From positions 186,001 to 250,000 of the forward strand of contig NZ_UWOP01000002.1 of NCBI RefSeq assembly GCF_900604485.1: DNA of 64,000 nucleotides, in the 5' to 3' direction. Shown piece by piece: positions 52,838 through 60,806 of the stretch. Made by a program: the position numbers and the translations under genes. Every line of letters starts with the position of its first letter. The stretch's first letter is position 1. The DNA is from Enterococcus mediterraneensis (lineage in GTDB: Bacteria > Bacillota > Bacilli > Lactobacillales > Enterococcaceae). Under the pieces are notes generated by a model. The model was not told the origin of the DNA. It searched no databases and saw only the letters and a program-made list of their open reading frames with translations.

Positions 52838-53053
52838 GTGATTGTGGGAAATTTAGGCGCACAAAAAGCAAAACGAAATGATACACCAATCAGTGCAAAA
52901 AAAGATATAATGGGAGATAAGACGGTTCGTGTTCGTGCTGACTTACACCATATTATAAAAATTGAAACAGCAAAAAATGGCGGAAACGTAAAAGAAGTTA
53001 TGGATCAAGCCTTAGAAGAATATATACGGAAATATTTACCTGACAAACTTTAA
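52838..53053 (+). CDS. Omega transcriptional repressor/centromere-binding protein
   Basis: The 71-residue protein begins MIVGNLGAQKAKRNDTPISA and has the ribbon-helix-helix part KTVRVRADLHHIIKIETAKN followed by VKEVMDQALEEYIRKYLPDK. Length and sequence match Omega of pSM19035/Inc18 plasmids. The start is GTG at 52838. It binds the heptad array upstream, represses the omega-epsilon-zeta operon and works with the Delta ATPase in segregation. Confidence 0.95.
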   Translation: MIVGNLGAQKAKRNDTPISAKKDIMGDKTVRVRADLHHIIKIETAKNGGNVKEVMDQALEEYIRKYLPDKL

Positions 53054-53069
53054 AAGGAGTGAACATGAA

Positions 53070-53354
53070 ATGGCAGTTACGTATGAAAAAACATTTGAAA
53101 TAGAGATCATTAACGAATTATCGGCAAGCGTTTATAATCGGGTATTAAATTATGTTTTGAACCATGAACTAGATACTAAAAATACTCGTTTACTAGAAGT
53201 GAATCTTTTAAATCAATTAGAAGTGGCACAAGAAGTTGATTTATTTCAACAACCATTTGAAGAATTACAAGCTATTCATGAGTATTGGCGGTCAATGAAT
53301 CAATATTCAAAACAAATTGTTGAAATGTCACCTTCTTTAAAAGGAGTGATCTAA
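53070..53354 (+). CDS. Epsilon antitoxin (variant C-terminus)
   Basis: The 94-residue protein has the Epsilon three-helix bundle: MAVTYEKTFEIEIINELSAS, VYNRVLNYVLNHEL and LQAIHEYWRSMNQYSKQIVE. The N-terminal helix blocks ATP binding in Zeta by inserting near its nucleotide pocket. The last residues (EMSPSLKGVI) differ from the form I remember from pSM19035, which ends earlier with a basic tail. The start has AAAGGAG. It follows omega by 16 bp and is followed without gap by a small extra ORF. Confidence 0.9.
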   Translation: MAVTYEKTFEIEIINELSASVYNRVLNYVLNHELDTKNTRLLEVNLLNQLEVAQEVDLFQQPFEELQAIHEYWRSMNQYSKQIVEMSPSLKGVI

Positions 53355-53355
53355 T

Positions 53356-53541
53356 ATGACAACTCAAGAAGAATTAAAAGAAATCTATCACACTGTGTCA
53401 AAAATGGACATTATGGAACTAAAAAAAGCGTATGAGTTGGCTGAAACACAAGAAGAATTTGAATTTTATAAGGAATTATTTACTTATCAATTGCAACAAA
53501 AGCAAAAACTAATTATCAAGCAGAAAGATTTTGTGATTTAA
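53356..53541 (+). CDS. Small ORF between epsilon and zeta; antitoxin candidate
   Basis: The 61-residue protein begins [20 protein letters not shown] and is almost wholly helical and charged ([36 protein letters not shown]). It starts one base after the epsilon stop, using the AAAAGGAGTG ribosome-binding site that in the classic module would serve zeta. It ends one base before the double-zeta start (TAATATG). I do not recognise the family. Position and size suggest a second antitoxin matched to the extra N-terminal zeta-like domain, like the small antitoxins of two-gene zeta systems. This is an inference. Confidence 0.7.
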   Translation: MTTQEELKEIYHTVSKMDIMELKKAYELAETQEEFEFYKELFTYQLQQKQKLIIKQKDFVI

Positions 53542-53542
53542 T

Positions 53543-55003
53543 ATGAAGGATAGACCACAATATATTATTGTTGCGGGCGTCAATGGAGCAGGGAAATCAA
53601 CACTTTATCAAACAGTACCGCAACTCTTTCAAGATACACAACGAATTAATGCTGATGAAATTCTAAATAAAAATGGTGGTGACTGGCGAAAAAACTCAGA
53701 TAATATGAAGGCTATGCGTGAAGTTGTAAAACAAATGAATCAAGCAATTGAATCTAAAAGGTCTTTTCACCAAGAAACCACATTATCTGGACAAGGACAG
53801 AAAAAATGGATTGAAAAAGCCAAGGCACAGGGTTATGAGGTAAATTTATTTTATGTTGGGATAGACAATGCTGATTTGGCAATACAACGTGTCAAACAAA
53901 GGGTTGAAAAGGGCGGTCATGGCATACCTGATGAACTCATAAAAAAGCGTTATAGTCAGTCATTAAAGAATCTAGAATATATAGCCCCTCTTTGTGATAA
54001 TGTTATGCTATACGATAATACGAAAATTTTTGTTCCAATTTATGAACGTCAAGGGGAAAAGATAGTTTTAAATAATACAAAAAATATTCAATGGCTTCCA
54101 GTTAGTTTTATTAATAAGTATAGGGTGGGATTGAGAGATATGGCGAATATTACTGACTTCACCGAAAAGCAATTTGAAGATCGTTTAGAAAAGAATGTTG
54201 AACGACTAACTAAAAATAGACTAGCGGTTGAATCGCCAACCGCTTTTTTACTTGGTGGGCAACCAGGATCAGGGAAAACTAGTTTGCGATCGGCAATTTC
54301 CGAAGAAACACAAGGAAATGTTGTTATCATTGATAATGATACGTTCAAACAACAGCACCCAAATTTTGACGAATTAGTGAAACTCTATGAAAAAGACGTA
54401 GTAAAACATGCAACACCTTATTCTAATCGTATGACAGAAGCACTTATTAGCCGTTTAAGCGATCAAGGCTATAATTTAGTGATTGAAGGCACAGGACGAA
54501 CAACAGACGTTCCTATTCAAACAGCCACAATGCTTCAATCTAAAGGATATGAAACAAAAATGTACGCCATGGCAGTACCCAAAATTGAATCATACTTAGG
54601 AACGATTGAACGATATGAAACCATGTATGCAGATGATCCAATGACAGCTAGGGCAACACCAAAACAAGCGCATGATATTGTTGTCAAAAACTTACCGACC
54701 AATTTAGAAACCCTTCATAAAACGGGCTTATTTAGCGATATAAGGCTTTACAATAGAGAAGGAGTGAAACTCTATTCAAGCTTAGAAACGCCTTCCATTA
54801 GTCCGAAAGAGACCTTAGAAAGAGAATTAAATCGTAAAGTATCAGGGAAAGAAATTCAACCGACTTTGGAGAGAATAGAGAAAAAAATGGTTCAAAATCA
54901 ACACCAAGAAACCCCTGAATTTAAAGCAATTCAACAAAAAATGGAAAGCTTGCAGCCACCTACACCACCAATACCCAAGACACCTAAACTTCCAGGACTT
55001 TAA
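53543..55003 (+). CDS. Double zeta-type toxin: N-terminal zeta-like kinase fused to Zeta
   Basis: The 486-residue protein has two P-loop kinase domains. Residues 1-198 are a small zeta-like kinase: Walker [17 protein letters not shown], the Asp in [15 protein letters not shown], the Glu in FHQETTLSG and a basic helix [11 protein letters not shown]. Residues 200-486 equal a full-length Zeta of pSM19035 type (287 residues): [20 protein letters not shown], Walker [39 protein letters not shown]. Zeta phosphorylates UDP-N-acetylglucosamine and stops cell-wall synthesis. Zeta's own ATG is kept at 54140 and a GGGATTGAGAG lies before it, so separate internal initiation is possible. The insertion (53356-54139, 784 bp) sits exactly between epsilon and zeta. 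Confidence 0.88.
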   Translation: MKDRPQYIIVAGVNGAGKSTLYQTVPQLFQDTQRINADEILNKNGGDWRKNSDNMKAMREVVKQMNQAIESKRSFHQETTLSGQGQKKWIEKAKAQGYEVNLFYVGIDNADLAIQRVKQRVEKGGHGIPDELIKKRYSQSLKNLEYIAPLCDNVMLYDNTKIFVPIYERQGEKIVLNNTKNIQWLPVSFINKYRVGLRDMANITDFTEKQFEDRLEKNVERLTKNRLAVESPTAFLLGGQPGSGKTSLRSAISEETQGNVVIIDNDTFKQQHPNFDELVKLYEKDVVKHATPYSNRMTEALISRLSDQGYNLVIEGTGRTTDVPIQTATMLQSKGYETKMYAMAVPKIESYLGTIERYETMYADDPMTARATPKQAHDIVVKNLPTNLETLHKTGLFSDIRLYNREGVKLYSSLETPSISPKETLERELNRKVSGKEIQPTLERIEKKMVQNQHQETPEFKAIQQKMESLQPPTPPIPKTPKLPGL

Positions 55004-55016
55004 ACCTTAAAAAAGG

Positions 55017-55077
55017 GGTTCTATAATATTTGGTGTTGTTACTCAATGTGAGTAACAACACCAAATATTATAGAACC
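55017..55077. repeat. Perfect 29-bp palindrome (ISL3-like ends or hairpin)
   Basis: GGTTCTATAATATTTGGTGT continues for 29 bases (55017-55045), then ATG, then its exact complement (55049-55077). No T tract follows, so it is not a normal terminator. The GGTTCTATAAT start resembles ends of ISL3-family elements, suggesting a collapsed IS or two abutted ends. Confidence 0.7.
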
Positions 55078-55261
55078 GTAATTCCTTACTATGTTACTTG
55101 CTTTTTTTTATGAAACTTACGATACTAACGAGTTGACTTGGTTTTACGAGATGTATCTGGACATTCACCTTTACTGCTAAACTAACTCCTTTCTGTGTTC
55201 ACAAGCGACGTGTGATTGTGATATAATGAACGATAGAAGACTCAAAAGAGAGGCGTTCTTG

Positions 55262-56599
55262 ATGGAAGATCTTATTCAAATGAAAGCTGGCATGCTAGAC
55301 GTGTATCTGGGTAGTCCGACGATAAATGAATTTTTGGAAAAAAGTGCGAATGTATTGGGGAATCCCTTGGTATTACTGGATAATTCCTATAAAATCGTGT
55401 CTCATTCGAATGCTGAAAACATTACTGATCCTTATTGGCAATCCTATGTGAACAGAGGGTTTTGTTCAGTTGAATATGTTTTTAAAGCAAAGCAGTTAGC
55501 TCATGTGACGGTTAGTGATGAATCGCCTTATTTTTTTCCATGTCAGATTTGTCACGACACGAAATTAGTGAAAGTTGTTAAGAATAGAGGAGTAGAACTA
55601 GGCTTTTTACTTATGCTTGACTCTCAACGCGAATTGACATCAGATGATAAAATACTGATTGATATTTTAGGAAAGATGGTCTCAGAGCTACTATCCAAGA
55701 ATGAGCGAAATCGGTTATCCACTCATAATACTGAAATGATTGTGATTGACTTATTAGACCAATCCATTCATTCATCAAAGGAACTAGCTGAACGGATAGA
55801 AAATAAGCAACTATTACAAATTAGTAATTGGCGACTACTAATCATTGATTTTTGGCAACAGTCGCATTCAACAAGCCGTTCACGTATGACGTTGAGAGAG
55901 ATTCAGGCTAGATTTCAGGAGTTACTTCAAATGAAAACAGCGGCTGTCTATCAAGAGAAAGTAGTGATTCTTTTTGATAGTATAAGCTTTCAGACCAACA
56001 AAGAAAGCCTATCTTCCTTTGCAACAAAGCACGGACTCAAAATTAGTGTCAGTGCGGATTTTTCGGATTTATTACAGACAAACCAAGCGTATATAGAGGC
56101 ATTGGAATGCGATCGACTGGCACGATTTTCACTACCGGTTAAGCCCCTTACAGAGTACTATGAGGTCAATCTTTATGCACTGTTGCCAAGTATGCCAATT
56201 GAACAAGTGAAGCAAAAATATTTCCATCCAGTACTTCAAAAGTTAATCCACTATGATTTAGCACATCATACAGACTTATTTGAGACGTTGTATACGTATT
56301 TATTGCAACATGAAAATGTCAATCATACAGCTATTTGTCTGTCCATCCATAGAAATACTGTCCGTTATAAGTTGAAACGAGCGAGCGAAATAGGTGAATT
56401 TTCCTATTCTAATTCCGTCATCCTTGCGCAATTATTGATTTCCTACCAAATATTTTCTTATTATGTCGTCTGTTATCAGGACGAATATAAAAATTTTGCT
56501 AAAAATCAACTTTTACAATTGGCTTTTCACGCATTTGAACGCATCTCTAGTACGAAGTGTGCATCATGTACAATTCAGGACTGTGATTTTAGACTTTAG
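55262..56599 (+). CDS. PucR/CdaR-type helix-turn-helix regulator
   Basis: The protein (about 445 residues) has an N-terminal sensor-like part (LEKSANVLGNPLVLLDNSYK, then YFFPCQICHDTKLVK) and a C-terminal PucR-type helix-turn-helix (LFETLYTYLLQHENVNHTAI, SIHRNTVRYKLKRASEIGEF). The C-terminus has several Cys (STKCASCTIQDC). The start at 55262 follows AAGAGAGG; the earlier ATG at 55226 lies inside the TATAAT -10 (55220-55225; TTCACA -35, 18 bp). It precedes an oxidoreductase gene by 73 bp on the same strand and probably controls it. Confidence 0.82.
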   Translation: MEDLIQMKAGMLDVYLGSPTINEFLEKSANVLGNPLVLLDNSYKIVSHSNAENITDPYWQSYVNRGFCSVEYVFKAKQLAHVTVSDESPYFFPCQICHDTKLVKVVKNRGVELGFLLMLDSQRELTSDDKILIDILGKMVSELLSKNERNRLSTHNTEMIVIDLLDQSIHSSKELAERIENKQLLQISNWRLLIIDFWQQSHSTSRSRMTLREIQARFQELLQMKTAAVYQEKVVILFDSISFQTNKESLSSFATKHGLKISVSADFSDLLQTNQAYIEALECDRLARFSLPVKPLTEYYEVNLYALLPSMPIEQVKQKYFHPVLQKLIHYDLAHHTDLFETLYTYLLQHENVNHTAICLSIHRNTVRYKLKRASEIGEFSYSNSVILAQLLISYQIFSYYVVCYQDEYKNFAKNQLLQLAFHAFERISSTKCASCTIQDCDFRL

Positions 56600-56671
56600 C
56601 ACATAGTCAGATTCCCTTGTATTGTGATAAATTGAACTTGTGGAAGTTCTATTTATTTAGGAGGAAATCGT

Positions 56672-58609
56672 ATGTATGAAAAACTATTTGCTACTGGAAT
56701 GATCGGATCAGTAGAAATCAAAAATCGAATTGTTATGCCGCCTATGGGTACAAGTCTTTCAAGTTTTACCGGTGAGGCGACGGATGAAGTCATTCGTTAT
56801 TATGAAGAACGTGCCAAAGGGGGATGCGGGTTAATCATTACTGAAATCGCTCGTATTGATGATGTGACTGGTATTGGTGAACCTGGACAGTTGAGTGTGA
56901 CATCAGGTAAATACATTCGTAAACTGGTTCAATTAACTGAGGCTGTGCACAAATATGATAGTAAAATCTTTTTGCAATTGCATCATCCTGGTCGCCAGGT
57001 GTCAAGAAGTTTATTAAATGGTGTTCAACCTGTCGCACCCAGCGCGATTCCTTGTGGGGTAGTAAAAGAAATGCCTCGTGCATTAACAACTGAAGAATGC
57101 GATGACCTCGTTGAGAAGTTTATTAGAGGAGCAGTGGTTGCTAAAACGGCGGGGTTCGATGGTGTAGAGCTTCACGGAGCACACGGCTATCTAATTAATG
57201 AATTTTTGAGTCCTTATACAAATAAGAGAACGGATAAATATGGCGGTGATTTCTTTAAACGACTAACGTTTTTAACGAGTATTGTCAAAGGGATTCAAGT
57301 TGCATGTGGTCCTAAGTTTCCTGTATCAGTCCGCATAAGTGCCGATGAGTTCATCGAAGGTGGCCTAAAGCTTGAAGATACCATTCAAATCGCAAAAATA
57401 CTAGAAGCGCAAGGCGTTGCTGCCATTGATGTAAGCGCAGGGACTTACGAAACTGGGTATGCAGTCATCGAACCACAATTTTTACCAGAAGGCTGGAAAA
57501 AACATTTAGCAAAAGCTATTCGTGAAGAAGTATCGATTCCTGTTATTGCAGTAAATAATTTAAAATATCCGAAAACAGCTGAACTGTTCTTAGAAGAAGG
57601 AATTTGCGACTTTGCATCATTTGGTAGAGCCTTTTTAGCTGATCCATACTGGCCTAATAAGGCGAAAGCACGTCAAGAGGAACTCATCCATAAATGTATT
57701 GGTTGTTTGCAATGTTTTAAAACGGTCTTTAATGGTAAGCCAATCGAATGTACGGTCAATCCGATTGTTGGAAGAGAACTACGGTACAACGACCAAACTC
57801 TGATAAAAGATGGGGATGGACGTGAGGTAGTTGTTGTCGGTGCAGGGCCTGGTGGAATGCACGCAGCTATTGTATTGGCTAAGCGGGGGTATCGGGTGAC
57901 GTTAGTCGAAAAAACTGACTCACTAGGTGGGACATTAAAAACAGCTGAACAACCACCAGCAAAACAAATGATTGGTGAGTTAATTAAGACTCTAGCCGCA
58001 GAAATAAGAGATGCTGGAGTGACAGTTATATTGAATCAGGAAGTCACAATCGAATGGTTACAAGAGATAAATCCATTTGGTGTTGTCGTTGCGTGTGGAG
58101 GTAGCCCAATTGTTCCTCGAATCGAAGGTGTCGAACAAGAACATGTCGTTACTGCTGAAGATGTTCTATTAAAAAAAGTGACAATAGAAAATCAAAAGGT
58201 CGTCATCATCGGTGGTGGTGTGACAGGGCTAGAAACAGCCGAAGTCATGGCAATGAATAATCACGTCACCGTGGTTGAAATGTCAAATAGTGTAGGTAAC
58301 GCGTTGTATACAAGTAATAGAATGATGCTTTTAAATCACTTGAAAGAAGCAAATGTTTCTATTCAAACCAATCGGATGTTAGATAAAATCAATGGCGACC
58401 ATGTATTGCTCAAGGAGCCTGATATGGGATTTGAACATGAGTTGCCATGTGACTCAGTCGTCCTCGCTCTCGGTGTGACTCCTCGTAGATCATTTGTAAA
58501 ATCAATTCAAGAATCTTTTGCTCATGTAATGGTGGTCGGAGACGCTAACAAACCAGGGCAAATAGTCGATTCGATGAAAGAAGCTAATGATAAAGCGTAT
58601 GTTTTTTAA
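56672..58609 (+). CDS. Old-Yellow-Enzyme-type NADH:flavin oxidoreductase, BaiCD/FadH-like
   Basis: The 645-residue protein has an FMN TIM barrel (residues 1-350: NRIVMPPMGTSLSSFTGEAT, FDGVELHGAHGYLINEFLSP, RTDKYGGDFFKRL), a 4Fe-4S Cys set (HKCIGCLQCFKTVFNGKPIE, with CTVNP following) and two dinucleotide folds (EVVVVGAGPGGMHAAIVLAK and KVVIIGGGVTGLETAEVMAM). This is the layout of 2,4-dienoyl-CoA reductase and bile-acid BaiCD/BaiH enzymes. It should reduce an activated C=C bond with NAD(P)H. The substrate is unknown. It follows the PucR-type regulator and has its own terminator. Confidence 0.92.
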   Translation: MYEKLFATGMIGSVEIKNRIVMPPMGTSLSSFTGEATDEVIRYYEERAKGGCGLIITEIARIDDVTGIGEPGQLSVTSGKYIRKLVQLTEAVHKYDSKIFLQLHHPGRQVSRSLLNGVQPVAPSAIPCGVVKEMPRALTTEECDDLVEKFIRGAVVAKTAGFDGVELHGAHGYLINEFLSPYTNKRTDKYGGDFFKRLTFLTSIVKGIQVACGPKFPVSVRISADEFIEGGLKLEDTIQIAKILEAQGVAAIDVSAGTYETGYAVIEPQFLPEGWKKHLAKAIREEVSIPVIAVNNLKYPKTAELFLEEGICDFASFGRAFLADPYWPNKAKARQEELIHKCIGCLQCFKTVFNGKPIECTVNPIVGRELRYNDQTLIKDGDGREVVVVGAGPGGMHAAIVLAKRGYRVTLVEKTDSLGGTLKTAEQPPAKQMIGELIKTLAAEIRDAGVTVILNQEVTIEWLQEINPFGVVVACGGSPIVPRIEGVEQEHVVTAEDVLLKKVTIENQKVVIIGGGVTGLETAEVMAMNNHVTVVEMSNSVGNALYTSNRMMLLNHLKEANVSIQTNRMLDKINGDHVLLKEPDMGFEHELPCDSVVLALGVTPRRSFVKSIQESFAHVMVVGDANKPGQIVDSMKEANDKAYVF

Positions 58610-58650
58610 AAAATAGTAGTTACTAGTGGTATATCATGCATCATAAGAAA

Positions 58651-58687
58651 AGAGTAGTTACCAAAAAACGGTAACTACTCTTTTTTT
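58651..58687 (+). terminator. Terminator of the oxidoreductase gene
   Basis: AGAGTAGTTACC and GGTAACTACTCT form the stem, followed by seven T residues. Confidence 0.88.
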
Positions 58688-58821
58688 ATAAAAAAATTTC
58701 CTCATTTTTTAAAAGCAGATCGAGAAATAAAGCACACAACAGCATTCTTTCTTTTTTCAGTTGCTACATTTTGCATTCTGTAACGTGTCATTTACTGTTT
58801 GTTACCTTAACATATCCAGTC

Positions 58822-58867
58822 GAAAACACAAGGGTATATAAACGAGCAAGCTCGCCCTTGTGTTTTC
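58822..58867. terminator. Terminator-like hairpin before the mobilisation region
   Basis: GAAAACACAAGGG and CCCTTGTGTTTTC form a perfect 13-bp stem with a nested GAGC-AA-GCTC hairpin in the loop. The 58690-59071 stretch otherwise holds no gene; it appears to be the leader of the dnaJ-like gene. Confidence 0.6.
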
Positions 58868-59071
58868 TTTGTGTCTATGTTGCGTTCTCGTCACAGCAAA
58901 CGACACGAACACACTGGCGAAAATGAACCAACAAAACGAAAAAAGAAAGGAGCATACACTGTAATTTATTTCTAGCTTTTAAAACATGAGGAAAACAGCT
59001 TCACTTCCTCAAACGCCTAACAAAAATGGTTGTCAAAAAGCCAAAAATCAAAAAGAAAAGGAATGATAAAA

Positions 59072-59569
59072 ATGAAATACATTAAAAACGTTGAAACATT
59101 GGAAGAATTGAAAAAAGCCTACAAAAAGTTAGCTTTGAAGTTACACCCCGATTGTGGCGGGAATGAAGAAGAAATGAAAATTTTGAACAATGAATATGAT
59201 GAACTGTTTAGCAAACTTAAAAACACTCATAAGAATAAAGAAGGTGAAACTTACACCAAAGAAACAACAGAAACACCCGAACAGTTTAAGGATATTATTA
59301 ATAAATTGTTCAATATAAAAATGGACGGCGTAGCAATCGAAGTAGTAGGAACATTTATATGGCTAACAGGTAATACAAAACCATATAAAGAAGATATAAA
59401 AGCCCTAGAATTCCGATATTCACCTAAAAAATATGCTTGGTATAAAGCCCCTAAAGATTACAAAAAAAGAAGCCATAAAAACTATGACATGGATACAATA
59501 AGAGGAATGTATGGAAGCCAAAAAATTAAAGAAGAAAAAGAAGAAAAAAAATACTTACAAGCCCGATAG
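59072..59569 (+). CDS. DnaJ-domain protein of the mobilisation module
   Basis: The protein (about 165 residues) has an N-terminal J-domain-like part: MKYIKNVETLEELKKAYKKL, then ALKLHPDCGGNEEEMKILNN with the HPD motif that stimulates DnaK ATPase. The rest is basic and hydrophilic (FRYSPKKYAWYKAPKDYKKR). It lacks the Gly/Phe and zinc-finger parts of full DnaJ. The start at 59072 follows AAAAGGA at 9 bases. Such small J-proteins are frequent near MobQ cassettes; their role is unknown, perhaps aiding relaxosome assembly. Confidence 0.8.
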   Translation: MKYIKNVETLEELKKAYKKLALKLHPDCGGNEEEMKILNNEYDELFSKLKNTHKNKEGETYTKETTETPEQFKDIINKLFNIKMDGVAIEVVGTFIWLTGNTKPYKEDIKALEFRYSPKKYAWYKAPKDYKKRSHKNYDMDTIRGMYGSQKIKEEKEEKKYLQAR

Positions 59570-59603
59570 GGTTTGTAAGTTATAAAGAAAGGAAGAAAAC
59601 ATT

Positions 59604-59927
59604 ATGTTTTATAAAATGAGAATAATTGAAACTTTGGAAAAGGAATTTGAAATTGAAGCAAAGAACGAAAAAGAAACCTTAGAAAAAATACAAATAGCTT
59701 ATGATAATGAAGAAATTATACTTTATCCTGAAGATTTAGACCATAAAGAAATGAAAATTGTCGGTTATAAAGATACCTTTATTGAAGAATATGAAACATT
59801 AAAACGTGCATTTTACGATTATGACACATCTTATATTTTATTAAGATATGGTTGTTTAGAGAAAGCAGAAAAAAGGTTAATAGAGCTTGAAATGATAGTT
59901 AGTGTTGATAAATTTATGAATGAATAA
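59604..59927 (+). CDS. DpnD/PcfM-like small protein
   Basis: The 107-residue protein starts MFYKMRIIETLEKEFEIEAK and keeps the DpnD/PcfM pattern (NEKETLEKIQIAYDNEEIIL, then EDLDHKEMKIVGYKD). PcfM-like proteins occur in conjugative or mobilisable plasmids; function unknown. The start has AAAGGAAG. It follows the dnaJ-like gene by 34 bp. Confidence 0.72.
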   Translation: MFYKMRIIETLEKEFEIEAKNEKETLEKIQIAYDNEEIILYPEDLDHKEMKIVGYKDTFIEEYETLKRAFYDYDTSYILLRYGCLEKAEKRLIELEMIVSVDKFMNE

Positions 59928-59955
59928 TCTCTAAAAAAAGGAAGATTATCTATAA

Positions 59956-60213
59956 CTAATATTCCTTTTTTTTAAATTTTATTGGCTTGTTTGCCTTTAT
60001 ATACTCAGAAAAAATTTTTAAAAATTCTTCCGTTTCTTCTACAGTTAAATAGTCAATCTCAAAATACTTTTCTAACAAAGCACCTTTTTCAATTAGACGC
60101 TTTGTTCTTCTTTTTCTGTTAATATTTTGCTCGCTATTCGCTCGCAAAATATTTTTTTGAATTTTTAGTTTTTCTATTCTTTTGTTGATGTCATTTAAAT
60201 CATTATTTGCCAT
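59956..60213 (-). CDS. Small TraD/MobC-like accessory protein
   Basis: The 85-residue basic protein contains INRKRRTKRLIEKGALLEKY, the RTRRLIExGAxLE signature found in small plasmid mobilisation proteins (TraD/DUF3847 type), after a coiled start (INKRIEKLKIQKNIL). It may bind oriT with the relaxase. It lies 2 bp after another small basic protein gene on the same strand, facing the relaxase gene from the other side of oriT. Confidence 0.7.
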   Translation of the reverse strand: MANNDLNDINKRIEKLKIQKNILRANSEQNINRKRRTKRLIEKGALLEKYFEIDYLTVEETEEFLKIFSEYIKANKPIKFKKKEY

Positions 60214-60215
60214 AA

Positions 60216-60515
60216 CTATTTAAGTAATTCAGAAAAATTTTGACTATTCGCATTTAATAAAGTTTCTAATTCGTCATAGAATAATTCTTTGTTTTCTTCA
60301 ATCGATTCAATAGAAATATCATTTTTTGAAAGAGTAGAAAGGACAAAATCACCAATATCTTCTTTTGATTTTAGAATTAATTCTTCTTTTTTCTTTTGTA
60401 ATTCTTTAATTTGAAGTTCAATATCAGAAACAGTTTTTTTCTTTCTCTTTTTTGGTCTTGTTTTTGGAATGATTTGCTCATTTTCTGTCTTGATGTTTTG
60501 ATCTTGGTTTTCCAT
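60216..60515 (-). CDS. Small basic mobilisation accessory protein
   Basis: The 99-residue protein has a Lys-rich stretch (TRPKKRKKKTVSDIELQIKE) followed by a coiled coil (LQKKKEELILKSKEDIGDFV) and an acidic tail. It resembles MobB/MobC-like relaxosome helpers in size and charge, but the family is not clear. The start has AGGGAGG. It is co-transcribed with the TraD-like gene and divergent from mobA across oriT. Confidence 0.65.
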   Translation of the reverse strand: MENQDQNIKTENEQIIPKTRPKKRKKKTVSDIELQIKELQKKKEELILKSKEDIGDFVLSTLSKNDISIESIEENKELFYDELETLLNANSQNFSELLK

Positions 60516-60653
60516 AAAATATCCCTCCTGATAATTTGTATATGTCTATCATATTATATTATATTTCTAAAATCAATAAATATAAACGGAAATGTCAGGT
60601 TAAACATAGTTACTTTTTCATTGATAAGTGGTAAAATTAATTTATAGAGAATT

Positions 60654-60686
60654 CCCTTAGATGTTTTACTAAGGGCGCACTTACAC
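60654..60686 (-). other. oriT candidate of MobQ type
   Basis: On the minus strand the sequence GTAAGTGCGCCCTTAG matches the nic-region core TAAGTGCGCCCT of RSF1010/MobQ-type origins. It is preceded by an inverted repeat, CCCTTAG (60654-60660) and CTAAGGG (60669-60675). It lies between divergent accessory genes and the MobQ relaxase gene. Confidence 0.85.
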
Positions 60687-60806
60687 CCACTAACTTACGT
60701 TTGTGGTTAATATGCTATAAAACGTAACATTAGTTCAGTTTTATCGTCAAGCGTGTTTGTTAAAATTTGCTACGCTCATGTTTGAAAAGAAAGAGAGGTG
60801 ATACAA

